Source: Cyanoderma ruficeps (lineage: Eukaryota; Chordata; Aves; Passeriformes; Timaliidae). From it: a DNA stretch of 64,000 bases. The notes beneath the pieces were generated by a model. That model was not told the origin of the DNA. It ran no database searches and saw only the letters and a program-made list of their open reading frames with translations. Positions within the stretch are counted from its first letter, which is position 1; every line of letters starts with the position of its first letter. The DNA lies in the NCBI GenBank assembly GCA_008694505.1, contig VZDJ01007753.1, positions 22,914,786 through 22,978,785 on the forward strand. Direction: 5' to 3'. The position numbers and the translations under genes were made by a program. Positions 13,752-27,100 of the stretch are shown in pieces.

Positions 13752-14330
13752 CACAGAATCAGAGAATGGTTGAGGTTGGAACGGACCTCTGGAGGTCCAT
13801 ATTGTCTGACATCCTGCTCAAGCAGGGCCACCCTGAGCAGCTTGCCAAAGATGATGTCCAGACACCTTTTAAGTGTCTTCAAGGGTGGAGACTCCACAGC
13901 CTGTCTGAGTGACCCATGCCAGTGCTCAGTCCCACACAGTAAAAAAGAGTTTCCTGGTGTTCAGGGAGAACATCTGTGTCTCACTTGGTGCCCATTGCTT
14001 CCAGTCCTGTGACTGGGCGCTGCAGCTGAAGCCTGGCTCTGTCTTCTCTGCACTCCTTTCAATTATTTACATATACTAATGAGATGCCCTTCCTGAGCCT
14101 GCTTTTCTCTAAAACCAAAATAGTCCAAGTTCTCTCAGCCTTTCCTAATAGGTGAGATGCTCCAATCTTTTAATAATTTTTGTGGCCCTTTCTTAAACAC
14201 TGTCTCTTTTACTGGGGAACCCAGAACCAAACACAGCACTCCAGGTGTAGCAATAGAACAGAGGGCAAAGATCAACTCCCTTGACCTGCTGGCAATGCTC
14301 CTCTGAATGCAGCTCAAGATACCATCTTTC
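13752..14330 (-). mobile_element. CR1 LINE, 3' end, minus strand
   Basis: On the + strand this reads as the reverse complement of an avian chicken-repeat-1 element. It opens with the octamer-type terminus (CAGAATCA, GAGAATGG), then the GGTTGAGGTTGGAA block, the GACCTCTGGAGGTC block, the CCTGCTCAAGCAGGGCCACC block, and further on the CTCTCAGCCTTTCCT and CCTTGACCTGCTGG blocks. These occur in the order seen in 5'-truncated CR1 copies. The element is about 580 bases, so it is a 5'-truncated, dead copy holding the 3' untranslated region and the end of ORF2. Open frames inside it (for example 13656-14012 plus and 14193-14516 minus) are by-products of the repeat. The end near 14330 is approximate. 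Confidence 0.93.
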
Positions 14331-17300
14331 TATTACATTGCTATTACTGTGACTAGACATTACTATTACTGTGATTTGTGAAGTGAAAAGTAAGGACTCT
14401 GCCCAGACTCCTGGGCAATGCAAAATATCCCTTTCCCACAAATCCTCCTGTGTCGTCAAGCAAAATAGCAAAAAGAAGTGGAACAGTGTAACTCTGGGTT
14501 GTAGCAAGGAGAACATTTTCAGTATGTATGCTTGTTTGAGTAAAGAGTATGTAATTTGTGCAAAAAAGTTAACTGGTTGAACTGATTCAGATGTATTTTT
14601 AATTTAGCACTTCAGAGTTTGGAGGAAAGTAACAAGTATTGCCAAGGTTTAATTTGGGATAATTTTTAAAAGCTGTTACTTTTTTTTTTTTCCTCTGAAC
14701 TAGAAGCTTTTTTCTTAAACCTAAAATTTTGGAAGAAATTTTCAGAAAATAAATAGCTTTTGATTTATTCTTATAAAATGGGTAAGTCGTAAAATAGTTA
14801 TTTAAGTGTGAGTTTTCTCAGCAATGTTGCAGGAAATTAAGATGTCAACCATACTTGCAGACATCTCATTTACTGAATCTGAAGTGTTATTCTGAGAAGT
14901 ACTTTATGTAGGGCTTGGAAGACTGTAAATTGGAAAGAGAGTAAGATGAGGAAGCAAAGAGAGCTATGGATGAGTGAGACCTCCAGTATGACTGGTGGTG
15001 TTTTCCCGTCCCAAGAGGGAAGACCAAAGTGGATTAAAGATGAGCAGGTTCCAAGTGATTAGTTCAGTTTATTACACTCTCAGCTGAATCCCTCTTTGTC
15101 TGTGTGCTTCCCCAGCCTTCCCTCCTGTTCAGAGTATCAAAAAGTTAATTACTGCAATTTAAAAAATGTACATACAGAGCCTTAGTACATTTAAATCGTG
15201 GAGGAGGGTCTGAAACACTGCTAGCCTGCCTTGGCGCCTCACCACCATTTTTGCCATTCTTCTTTATTTTAGCTCTATGCAATATGTCTTTTCACAATTC
15301 TGTTGTTTTTTATGCTAAGCAGGAAAGGTGGCTGTTCATACTTGTTTCCTAGCCCTATACACAATTTTTATTCCTGCATCTATTATTTTTCCCTTGTTTT
15401 TCATTACAGAAAAGGTTTTTCTGCAAAAAGAATTAAATACCTTCATCATTTAACTAGCGTTCAAAAGGGCTCAGCATGACTGTAATTTCAAACAAAAATC
15501 CTTTTGTTTTCATCATACTGGTAGTTAACTAACTGTATTTTCATATTAAGATTGCAGTTCATAACATTTTGTATTTTTCTGAGTTCTCCATGGGAGCTGC
15601 TAACTGCTGAACAAATTTGAAACTCTGGTCGTATGTAAGAGAGACTCAGAACTTTAGAAGTATGCTTGTATAATACAGATATTGATATTTTATAAAAAAT
15701 GGGATTTTATGTGGAAGTTGAGTAAGTAATAGCAGTTACTGTATTTTTCATTTTGTACATCAGTGTTACATCTGCACTTTCTGCATATTGAATGTGATTT
15801 GATAATAAAATTCTGCTCTAAGCTACACTTATGTAAGTAAACTTGAGAGTGAAACTTTGGTCCACTACACACCAATGACAGTCCTGAACAGTTAGTACTG
15901 ATATGCTGAGCAGTGGTTGGGAAAAAAATTTAGCCAAGGTATAAGAATCTTTTTACTGACTGCAATTCTTATTTAGCTATGAAGTGCTAAAAGTATTAAT
16001 GAAGTGTCACCTTGAAAACACTGTTGTTTCATATGGAAAGCAGAATACAGAGAATGCTGGAATACAAAAACTGCATGCAGTGTTTTGAAGGAGTTGGAGA
16101 GATAAAGAATGATTGCAAAACCTGGAGATTTAATGGTGAGGTTTATTTGTTTCATACTCATATTCTAGCTTTACCAGAGTATATTCTTGTATGATACAGT
16201 AATTCCATTTAAACTGAAAGTTTATAGCAGTAATTACAGCAGCAACCACTTAATTGAGATTTGTTTCAGTATATTTATTTATTTAGTTACTTAATTTTAT
16301 TTTCTAAACAGCTTTTTCAGTTGAGTGCTGTCCTTTAAATATGCAGATATGCTTGAAGGTCAAGTGGAAGGCAATCCCATTAAAAGAATTCAGAAGTACT
16401 TCAAATAAACCTGAAGGACTCCCATCATGTGTGGAGTTCTTACATTCTAGGGAAGTCTTACAGTAGAAGTCTCATCTGTGTGTGCATCATAGGGTTGATA
16501 CATACTTGTATTATGGGCATTTCTGGGATGTGAATAGTTACAAGTGTGTGTGAAGTTTCTACTGTGGATGAACTGACAGATGTCTGGAGATGTATAAATG
16601 CAGAATAAAATTTATGGACGGAAGAAAGTGTAAAAAAACCAAGTCAAAATATGATAAGCCTATTTATACAACCTGATTTTTTTTTCTCCTCCCCTCCCAT
16701 TCAAATGACTTGCATAGACTTATGAAAATTTTACCAGCCTGTGAATCACTGCAAGGAATTGTCCAGAGCCTTCTGAAAAGTCAGAGGAATTTCAGATAGG
16801 AAACCAACTCTCTTTCCTCTGTAATTTAATACCTGGGTTTCTACTGAATTGTTTTTAGTGAGAGATTGTTTTCTCAGAAAAAATGCATTTAGCTTTTAGG
16901 GGTTTAATAATAGCTCAAAAATGAGAAATCTCAGTTACTTTTTTTTTTCAGGTTTATTTTTCATATTTGTGTGTCCCATTTCTCTCACAGGAAGATATAA
17001 AATATTCTTTATTAATGTTGCAGATTTTCTGATAGCTACATGTATGCTGCCTGATTTAAGATTTTGATTATCAGTATGTCTTGATGCAACTGTGCCCTCA
17101 AAAAAAGTGATGAAAATATAGCCATATAAGTGCCAAATAAAGATAGATATTCATTTCAGCTATAGTGACATTAAAGATATTGCCTTTAAAATATATTCAC
17201 AAAACAAACAGTAGATGGAAGATCCATAAAGATACTGTTTTTAAGCTGCATGTTGAAAAGCTCATGGTTAGGCAAACCCAGAAATTTCTATTACATCTTT

Positions 17301-19570
17301 AACCTTTACTCTGGCTTTCAGATCAAGTACCTATATAGTTATAATAATTGGTTATAAAAAACTTTGAAAGTTTAGCATAATTGTACTTTTAAGAAGTAGT
17401 ATACTGAAAGATTTGGGATGTTTTTGAGTTATTTGAATATTTTAAAGATGCTTATTGTTTTGTAATGAGGACTGAGGTATACAGATGTGCTATTTACTTA
17501 TAATTAAAACCATAATTTTAACTTGTGTAGAGGCCAATTAATTACTATGTATAATTTCAAGAAGTCTGTATTTGCAATCGAAAATACTTTATTAGTTTGA
17601 AGGAGATTCCTCATAGCACTCACCCAAAATAAGAGATTAAATTTCTGCTGTAGGTATAAATGTAAGTGAAACTTCCCCATGGCACTGTACTAGGTGATGC
17701 CGTAGTTGTCATTTTCATTTCATCATCTGCGATTATTTCAATTTTTTGTTCCTGTTGAAAAAGCAACTATACCAAAGACTGTGTTGCACCATAGAATTGA
17801 ACCATGGAACTGAGTTCGGAAAATACACTTTAGGTCAGGTTTCTCCAGTTTGCTATTTTGTAGTAAGTTTTTTTTTTTTCAGTCAGCTGAACAAAGACGT
17901 TAATGTATTGTGAAATTATTGTGGCAGAAGACAAAGAGTTAGAGAACTCATTGTTTGTAGGTCATGTCACCACTTAGATGTAGGGAGTGTCCAGAGATGT
18001 TTGGCATGGGCAGGTCTGAAGCACATGCATATAAGCAAGGCCTCAAGTACTGAGGGGAACTTAAAATGAAAATTGATGCAGTCCTTAGGACTTTGGGCAG
18101 GAATTTCAGGTGTGATAGTCTTAAACTTAGAGATCTAGTTTCTGCTAAAGACACGTTTGAGATACATGCTGGACAACAACATTGTGCGTATTTTCATGGA
18201 TTGTTTTTTGTATTATTTAGGTGATGGATTCTAAACCTCAGGTATCAGGATGATCAAACTAATACGAACTGATGTTACTTGTGGGCTTGCATTTTAGCAC
18301 GTCATAGTAGTTTAGGTTGTATGAGCAGTGCAGTATCTCACAGAGATCATGCTGTCAGATCCATGGGTATGGCAAGGCTTGGGGTTTCATCATTGTAGGA
18401 CCTTTGTTTACTTCTACTGTGATTCTATAAAAAAGCTTAAAGCTCTTAGGTTATGTCATTTTTTCAAACTGGGTTACTGCTTTCATTATGCATAACAATT
18501 TTGACTTAACTGTGAAATTTCAGACTCCACTGCAGTACTCTGTCAGCTGTGAAGCAAATGACTCAGCTGTCCTGGAGACTAAACTCTGGTGTCCCCCCAG
18601 AATAACTTTAAACTTTAGTGACAGAGTGACTTCCAAGAGCTCTGGGTGATGCTCTGTGTGTTTTTAAATAAGCATTCTGTTTAAGTCTCCAGAGCTATTA
18701 GTCACATATCCTTTAGGAAAAACTTCCTGACTATGAAATCCTTGCTCTGAATTAAAATTATTAAAATGTTTTTATATACTTAAATAAATTACAACTGAAA
18801 TTACATCTAAATATCTTTTTGAGGACAAAAGAAGAAAGTAATCTCATTAAGGAATGTTACCTGCCATGTTCCAAAACCCATGGTGTTACTATTACTAGCC
18901 TCATGTTAGACATCTACACATTGTTTTACTGCTAACTCAGACAGTTTGGGGTAAAAGATCTAACTGCATAAGGTGGGACATGAAAGGTTAAAAAATCTTG
19001 GGATGCTCACTGAAAATCATCTGGGTAGTTGTTTCAAATACAAGACTTCCTTTCCACAACTGGGCAAATTGTTTAATTGTAATGCTGCTTCTTCTGCGAA
19101 TTTCTATGTTAGTATGTTTCCCTCATTGTTAATTTTTATTTCTATGGAGTCCCAGAACTCTAGAAAAATGACCAATTTGTATGCATGGAGATTGATTAAA
19201 ATCATAATAAACCTTTTAGGACCACAGTTGCATCAAGTTTTAGAGTTGGTTGTGAGACTCTCTAAATTCCGTGGCATACTTAGTTTTGTGCAAGAAAGCA
19301 GACTACTTCTGTTGAGGTCTAATGTGCATTTTATGCACCTGCAGGTAGTTATTTTTAGGTTCATTCATATTTTTCCAGTTAGGACAGGCAAACCCAGTGT
19401 CTCTGTGATAGAAAGAAACCCTCTTAGCTTGTAGAGGAGAAAGAGACCCTCTTCAATGTCCTAGCAATCCAAGGTCAAGCAGAGCTGATACAGGTGATCA
19501 ATATCACTTTGAGATCTCTGACATACCAGACTTCTACAGCAGTCTAATTTCATGGCGGTAAAAGTCATGA

Positions 19571-19584
19571 ATATATATATATAT
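19571..19584. repeat. Short (AT)n microsatellite
   Basis: Seven AT units followed by an A run and another ATATATG. Low information. Confidence 0.8.
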
Positions 19585-22500
19585 GAAAAAATATATGAAG
19601 AAAGAAATTGCAATGACATTCTTGCTTGAGAAAATTGGGCATTAAAAGCCTTAAATTGTTAAGATTTTTTTTTCTGATGGAGAGTTGACCTAAGAACTAC
19701 TCCTATTGAGGTCAAACGCCCAATAAGCAAGATTGGCAATGTTGAGAAGATGTTTCTGTTTACATCTCTGCATACATGCCAGTTCCCTGCCTCTGTGGAA
19801 AGGGAATTATAATTGTAATAATAATTGAACAGGATGGGAATCCTGAGGCTGGGATGAGTGCAGTAAATAATATATTAGCACTAAGGGCAACTGTATTACT
19901 GAATAATATTTGATTTACTTTTTGTCATGTTGGGGTCATATGGCTTGCAAATGTTGCAACTGTTCTGTGACACAGCTCAGATGAGACACACTTGATATTA
20001 TTTCCTGCTGGTTTAACTTTGTTAAAATTTTTGTTAGTCATGCTAAATTAGACTTCGACAAATGTTATCAAATATATGTAAACTCTGGAGTTTTTAGATT
20101 GATCTCAGCCCTTGGACAAAAAGCATATAAAGTTAAAAAGGGAGATTTATAAGATATGTTTATTTGAGACTTGGTCCTCTAGAGACAATCATAGCAGTCT
20201 TCTGTTAGTGGGATGGAAAGGACTTGAGTATTCCTTAAATGGGTAACTTACTAAACATTTGCCAAACATTTTCTTTCCGGGCCTTTCCCTCATGTGAAAG
20301 AATCTGTCAGATCTTATTCCGTATTTGAGGAATTGCCTTAAGAATTTAAGTCAACTCTGCCTGTGGCTCAGATTATGTGAAGTTTCAGCTTCCTTTGTAA
20401 CAGTAACAAGTCTGCAAGGTTATTTTCTTCATAAGTCCTGAAAAGGTAGCAATAAATTTGAATTAAATTAAAGAAATGTGAAATCAGGTGAAAATAGGAT
20501 GGTGGCGAGTTTTCAGTGATTGGAAAACATCCTTTCTCCCAACTTTATCCATTAAAATGCCCGATAAATTAAGAAAAAATAATCCCTGGGCTGAAATATG
20601 TTTTTTACTTACTTCCCATAATTGCCAAGTAAGTTTCAGAAAAAAAATTTAAAAATCACTTTGCCTATACAGTGAGTTGCAGAGTCTTCAGAAGAAAAGT
20701 GTTACAGATATAGCTAATGTAAATCAGAGGTAGCTGCAGGTAGAAACCTCAAATTTGCCTTTTTGTAATTCATCTCAGGAAAAATCCCTTATATATTAAG
20801 AAGATTAAGTATAACAATTGGAGAGCAGTGTCAAGAACATACCAGGATTTTTTGGGAAAAAAGAAATAAGATTTTTTAACATTAAAGTTACAGAATAAAA
20901 CTTTGCAGAAGTCTGTTAATTTATTTTACATGTTTGTCCTAACTCTGAATGTCCTGCAAATAAGTTTGGGTTTATCTTCCTAAATATAAATGTACACTCA
21001 TAATGCAAATGCATTTATATTTCACTTATCACCCAATCTACCTGAAGTTTCCTGAATTTTTGGTATTTCTTGATCAGTGCTTAAGTTTTAATCTCTGATA
21101 TGTTAATATTATGTATATGTGAGTGTTTACTTGTCTCCATATGTGGTAATACTAAAACTGAAGTTGAAATCATCAATAAATTAGTTTCCTTCTTATGCTA
21201 CTCCTACTTTCTCAGTAATTAGAATAATATTAGAACTATGTTTTTAATACAAGGCATATTCTAGCTTTATAGAATTGCTTCTTTATTCCTCCTGCACTCT
21301 CCTTGGCACCTGTATGTGAAGAAACCGAAGAAAGGATAAGCCAATGCTAATATTGTTGTAGTTTCACACCCAAAATGAGGACTGATATTGCACAACTGTT
21401 CAGGAACCTGGAACACCTTATGCTTTTAATATTTTCTTCTTTTCAATCAGACTGGAGGAACTTTTTAATATTAATTTTTATTTACTCAATTTTTAAGAGC
21501 TGTAATTGTGATTTAGTGTTTCTTCTGTGGGATTGGAAAGAGGACTGTAATATAAGATAGAATATCTTTGTTAGCCATCTAATCCACTGAAATTTTCTAA
21601 AATAAATTCTTTATTTGTTACAATAATTTTTTACTTGTTCATTTCAATTTTTCCATAAAAAATAGCAAATGCAGACAGGTTTGTTGTTTTGTTACGAACT
21701 TGGAATGAGATTATTTGCTTGAACCTCTCTACCTCTGCAGTACAGTATAATACATATTAAGTCCTGATCTTGCCATTAATCACACAGCAACTGACAGTAA
21801 TGCATTCAGCAAAAACACGGGTTACACCTTTCTTATACTTACCATCCTCATACAAAACAAATGGTCTAGTGCAGCTCAGTATTCATTTGACTTAAGCCAT
21901 TTTGTCCTATAAAATGTCCATAATGTTTTGTGAGCTTTCTATAGATGGTGATGTTTGAGAAGCCTGCCATCCAATTAAAAGATAATGATCATGAGTTCTG
22001 TAATAATCAAGTTTTGTGTCCAAATTAGTTTTCTAGTCTTGTGCTGATCTTGAAGAAAGCACCATTTCCCACATGGATGAGACTTCCTCTGCATAATAGA
22101 AAGTTTTATTCTTCCCAAAACAGGAGTTTTTGTCCCACCTACAAAGCTATGCTGGTCACAGGATATTTAGGGTCTCAAATATTTCAGCTAATGTGGTGAA
22201 CATTTCATTGAAAATGTTTATTTGAGTAAATTAGAATGTCACTGTTTCAAATGTAAATTTTGAAGCACTGCAGATAGACTGTAGCTTCTTAGAATTAATC
22301 AAGTGTCTTTTTGGAACATGAACGTACATCACACCATTTCTGTTACAGTAATATTTTTATGTGCATGTATTTTAGCTGTGTATATGTATATATTTTATGA
22401 TCAAAGTTTATTCATCTTGAAGCATGAATTACTGAATCCACTGTAGTTGTGTATTACTATTAGCAGCAGTAATAAATGACCAGCTCCTTCAAATGTGGCT

Positions 22501-24349
22501 GGGTTTATAGATGGTACATCCTTTGAGTAATGAGCTGTTCTTTACCTTGACACTTTTCATGTCTTAAGTGTTTTTAATCACATACTGCTTATATTACATT
22601 GATTATCTGAAAGAATGTTGAAGCTTTAATGATCCTTGTTTTGTCAGTGTAAGAACTTAGCAGTACCCATCATATGATGTTATTCAGTATGACAGTTACT
22701 CAGCTTATACTTCAGGGAAAATATCAAAGCTAATATCTAGTTTGTAGTATAAGTAATCTCTCATGATTACCAGTTAGGATGATTTGGGACTGCCATCACC
22801 CCAGTGGCTCCTATATTCACTTTTTCTAAAGATTTTATATTTCCATTTGTTAGTCTTTCTGCTCTTCAATTGCAGTTGCTAGAACAATAAATGTGAATGT
22901 TTTTTGCTTCTCAGTCTTACAAATAATAAAATCTAAAATATAGCAGCTCACCTAGGTAGCAGAGAAATTGTCCTCTGATATTGTTTATCTGAAAGGAAAT
23001 GCAGGAGAAGATTGCCATGACTGCAGATTTATTGGACATTTATATCATATCTCTATGGTTATGCTGGTGTGTAGTGCTTGGCTCTTTCTTGCAATAACTT
23101 TAAAGCCAGGGAAGTGACTGTTGGATTGACAGGGTGAAAGTAGTAGTAATAAAAGAGGGAAAAAGAAGACAACGTGCATTTACAGTTGATATGTTTAAAA
23201 CTTATACTACCTCCAGGTCATACAGATATAGAGGGAACGTGACTGACCTGACAGTTATGGAATTTTTGATCAATTACTACTTAGCTTTCAGTGGAACACT
23301 TTCAGACCCACATGACTTAATCCTCATTTACGACATATCTGTTTAGCTTTATTTCTCCGATTCTCAAAGTGACTGAGATATTACCATTTCTATATAAACA
23401 GTGACAAATACGCCAATAACACTTCTAGAACAACTAAAAACAAATTTTCTTCTTTCATATCTTCATTATATGGTTAAGGCATACAAATTGATAGTCATGC
23501 ACAGTCATTAATGACAGCATTTGAAGGCTTCTGTTAGTTTAGCTATTTTTCAGCAAGCCGAAGTGCAAACTATTAAGTGTTGCAGGATCAGATATTAACC
23601 AGAAAAATTAAGGATGATCACCAATGCCTTTTATTGGGAATTCTTTGTGTCATTTTCCTCCTATTATCAGCCCTTGGTAATTCCTGCTGGATAAATATGT
23701 GCAGAAACATGGAGGCACCACCAGCACTTTTGCCCTCAACTCCTATGGTTTGTGACTTTGCTCGGAGTATGTAACCACTTGGCTAAAATGGCAGCACTGT
23801 TACAGCCATTTCAGCTACTATCACTGTCAATCCCAGTGAAACTGAATGGGTGTAATTATGAGATATTTTTAGGAAACATACTTTATACAGACAGGACCTC
23901 TGAGGGCAGTAAATTCTGGGGCATAGGGAAGGATGTGCAAGAACAGTACTTTCCACTTTAAATTACATGTTTCAATGTGTAATTAGAAAGTTTCAGTGGT
24001 TTCACTGCTGTCATCTGCTTTGTGTCATAGCAAGGAAATAGTACATATTTTCATTCACTTTGGTTTTTTACAGATTTACTCTATATTTTAATGATATTTG
24101 CACTTCACAGAGCTAAAGCAAGAAAAATTTTACATCACCTTGTGTGCCTCATATATCGTGGACCACTTATCCATCTTGAGTTAAAAACAATGGTTGCAAA
24201 CTAGGTTGCAAACAAATTTTGCCTAAGGCATGAACCATAAATTAAAGTAATAATCATCCCCGTAAGAGACAACTTTTTTTCACTGCTCTTTTAAAATAAA
24301 AAAGAAAGTAGGTCAGAGAAATTTAGGATATTTTAGAGTATGTACAGTA

Positions 24350-24560
24350 TTGTATTGTTTGCCAGCACCTAATTTACAATTACAGAGCTGCATGAATATT
24401 GAAATGATTCAGCTTCCCATTATAAATGTATGTGGCAGTTTGGTTGTTGATCAGTTTATGAAGTTAATGCAAATGAAACTGTCTTCCTGTCAGCATTTGA
24501 AATATATAATGCAGTCATGTTGTATATTCAGGGACAGGCCATTGACAGTCAATTAACAAG
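24350..24560. promoter_or_regulatory. Possible conserved non-coding element
   Basis: This stretch contains a perfect POU octamer ATGCAAAT (24467-24474), a MEIS/TGIF-type TTGACAG (24542-24548) followed by CAATTAA, and several TAATT-like cores, with few simple repeats. That mix is typical of developmental enhancers. No conservation data are available here, so this is a suggestion from composition and motifs only. Confidence 0.25.
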
Positions 24561-26959
24561 TTTGATTGGTATGTCAACTCATTCTTTTGAATTGTTAATA
24601 GTATGTTAATAGCATTCATTTCTTTGTGCAGTCCCATTTGCAGCTTCACAGTTACAGCTATTTTTTATGATTCTGAGTAACCTAAAATAGGGCCTTAATA
24701 ATAGATTATTAAACACCTGTCTGGTGTAGCTTAGGGAGGTTTTTCTAGACTGGGAGTTTGCAGTGGATCCCTTTGATATTCAAATCAACAAATGATAGCC
24801 TTTTTATTCAAAACGTAAGTTCTTTTGATGGTTAGCTTGTTAAGAAATATTCAGCTCCAGTCTGACCTGATCTGGTTTCCCATGGAAAAGATCTGATGCT
24901 GTTTGAAGGCTCATAAATGGAATGCCAATGACAATTTGTTGTTGACGTTTTGCTGCCTCAGCCTTCAGATGCTGCTGGTTGATGTGCCGCTTTAGCTTCA
25001 CCAAATAATGCTTGCAGGTAAATGATCTTCTGATTGATCAGATAGTTTCAAAGCAAAGAGTTCTCTTCTGTGGTCTGTAGTCATGGTTTTTAGGCTTGGA
25101 GGGGTACTTTAAAAGATGCATCAAAGTTGACAGATGAATCTCGAGGCAAGGAATTATGGGAGACAGCAGAATTGTGGGAATATTTTTGAGAGAATAACAT
25201 ATTAGCAAGAGTTTTGAAGACCTTCAAAGGTCTATCAAAGCAGCTCCCTATAGCAGATTTATTCCTCCTTTAAAAAAAAAATTAAATTGGGTACACTGGT
25301 TAACTCTCAATTTCCTGTGTTGGGAAGGTGTTGAGCTGGTTTATTGTTCTCTAATGGTGTTTTAAATGGCATATTTAATTTGAATTTCACTATTATCTTG
25401 TTCTGCATACAGAGCCTAGTCCTGCAAGGTGCAATTTCTGCTTTTACTGAAGTTTGAATAAAATCAAAGAATTGCATCACTTTATAAGGCTAGGGTATAC
25501 ACTGAAAAACATTCCTTTACATAGGCATCCATAACATTTAGTTAACATTAAAATCAAGACATAAAAATAGCAATTGGAATAACTCTTTTTCTCCACCTTT
25601 CTTCATATTACGGGCATTATTCTTTTATACCCTTCTCCATTTCCCATTAGTGCCCTTCCCGATTGTAGCACAGTTATTTTTCTGAAGAATCAGACTAGCT
25701 ATTAGAAATTCAAAACATACATCACAGAAACAGTTCATTTTTCTTTGGTTTGAACATTTAATTATTCACTATCAGCCTGTGATAGTTTTTCTGCAAAAAC
25801 ATGTAATTGTTTTTTGTTGGAGAACTGTGTGAGTTAACTGATTGAGATCTGAATGTCAGTAACTCCGAGGTTTGGAATCAAATGCTGTGGGCAGTTACAT
25901 TGCCAAAGGTGAACTCTGCAATCTGAAAGATGCAGTGTGTTAACTATACTTCACTGGACTTAGTAACAAATAATTTGTGCTGACTGAACTTAGGCCAAAC
26001 TTTTTGAACAACAAAACCCAGTCTTTTCACAAAATCCTAAAACAAAACTGCTAGATGAACGGTCAAGTCAGCCAACTTCAATCTTTATGTCATATAAATA
26101 GAATGTAAAATTTATATGAGACAGTTTCCATCACTGAAAAATTTGGCATTTTTGCATACTTTTTGAGTACTGTGCACTGTTTAGCTGATAATTAGCACCT
26201 CATTCTGTTGGCCTGAACAAGGAAAATATTAGACATTTTCATTGGGATACTGAGTTATGTTTTCAGTAACATACCTATAATTTCTCCTAGCTCAAAAAGC
26301 AATATTAGATATTTAAACTGTTCTCAGCATAATTTGTAGACTTTGATACAGCCTCTGTTTTTCAAAAGAAACTCTATTTGTTATTTGTAAAATTCACATT
26401 AAAAGTTGAAAGCTTTTCTGAAAATAATGTCATCAATATTGTTTCTAATTCATCATTTCTGTGCTTAAGTTCTAACCATTATAGATCCAAGAGAACTTCT
26501 TGGTCCCATCTCATGTTCATATTAGGCTCGTGTAAGCATTTTTATTTTTATTTTCAAAAATGTGGTAAAAACTCCCTCCCCAACATGGTTTTTATTTTGT
26601 CATCTTGTGTCTTTTGAAGTCAAGAAACTCTGTTCATACAGAATTACCTGCCTGAATGTTCTGTACTTTAAGGCTTATCTTAAGTGTCTTTCATAGTGTT
26701 AAATGTTTATCATTTCAAAAACTACAAGGTAACAATGACCATCTCATAGCAGTTTGGAATGCTTGTCATTTCCTTTTTGGATAAAGTTAGACTATCAAGA
26801 TAGAAATCCTAATCAGTCATGTATCAGTTTTGATTTAATGTTCATTATAAAGCTTTTGCACATCATAACTAATGCTTTTCATCATAGAGCAGGATCATGC
26901 CATCCTATATTATTCAAGATCATGAATTTATTTAAACAAATTAGAACAGTTCCAGTAGA

Positions 26960-27100
26960 AGATACTAAGAGATGTGCTTCCTGGAGTGCCCATTGTCACA
27001 ACAGCACTGTCATTATCAGGCAAAAGGAAAATACTAAAGAAGGGATTTGAACCTGGGTCTCGGCAATATTGCAGCTGATTAACCTAATTGCTGGATTATT
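26960..27100 (-). mobile_element. Possible tRNA-derived SINE relic (MIR-like), minus strand
   Basis: On the minus strand, 27043-27053 reads GGTTCAAATCC, a match to the RNA polymerase III B box, preceded by GAGACCCA as in the tRNA-like head of MIR-type SINEs. About 40 bases further along the minus strand a GTTGTGACAATGGGCA block resembles the TGTGTGACCTTGGGCA core of MIR, followed by an ATCTCTTAGT stretch like the next core block. The spacing between B box and core is longer than the consensus I remember, and the A box is poor. It is not a functional tRNA gene because no cloverleaf can be drawn. The ends are approximate. Confidence 0.45.

Larger units (their letters stand above)
14331..26959 (+). 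other. Intron; no gene seen
   Basis: AT-rich non-coding sequence. Just after the CR1, a 12-base motif CTATTACTGTGA is duplicated 22 bases apart (14341 and 14363). A 153-codon + frame (18973-19434) is the longest in the window, but it matches nothing I recognise, lies outside plausible exon context and is not longer than chance predicts. A short (AT)n lies at 19571-19584. The stretch 24350-25060 has balanced composition and homeodomain/POU-like motifs and may be conserved non-coding DNA. Nothing else can be supported. Confidence 0.6.

Noticed and set aside
13656..14516. Several open frames of 60-118 codons
   Set aside because: They lie in or across the CR1 element in meaningless frames.
18973..19434. 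153-codon + frame, the longest in the window
   Set aside because: No recognisable domain, many hydrophobic stretches from T-rich DNA, no splice or promoter context. About one frame of this length is expected by chance given the stop density.
24955..25020. Exon-like segment ending CAG|GTAAAT
   Set aside because: All three frames contain a stop between the acceptor and the donor.
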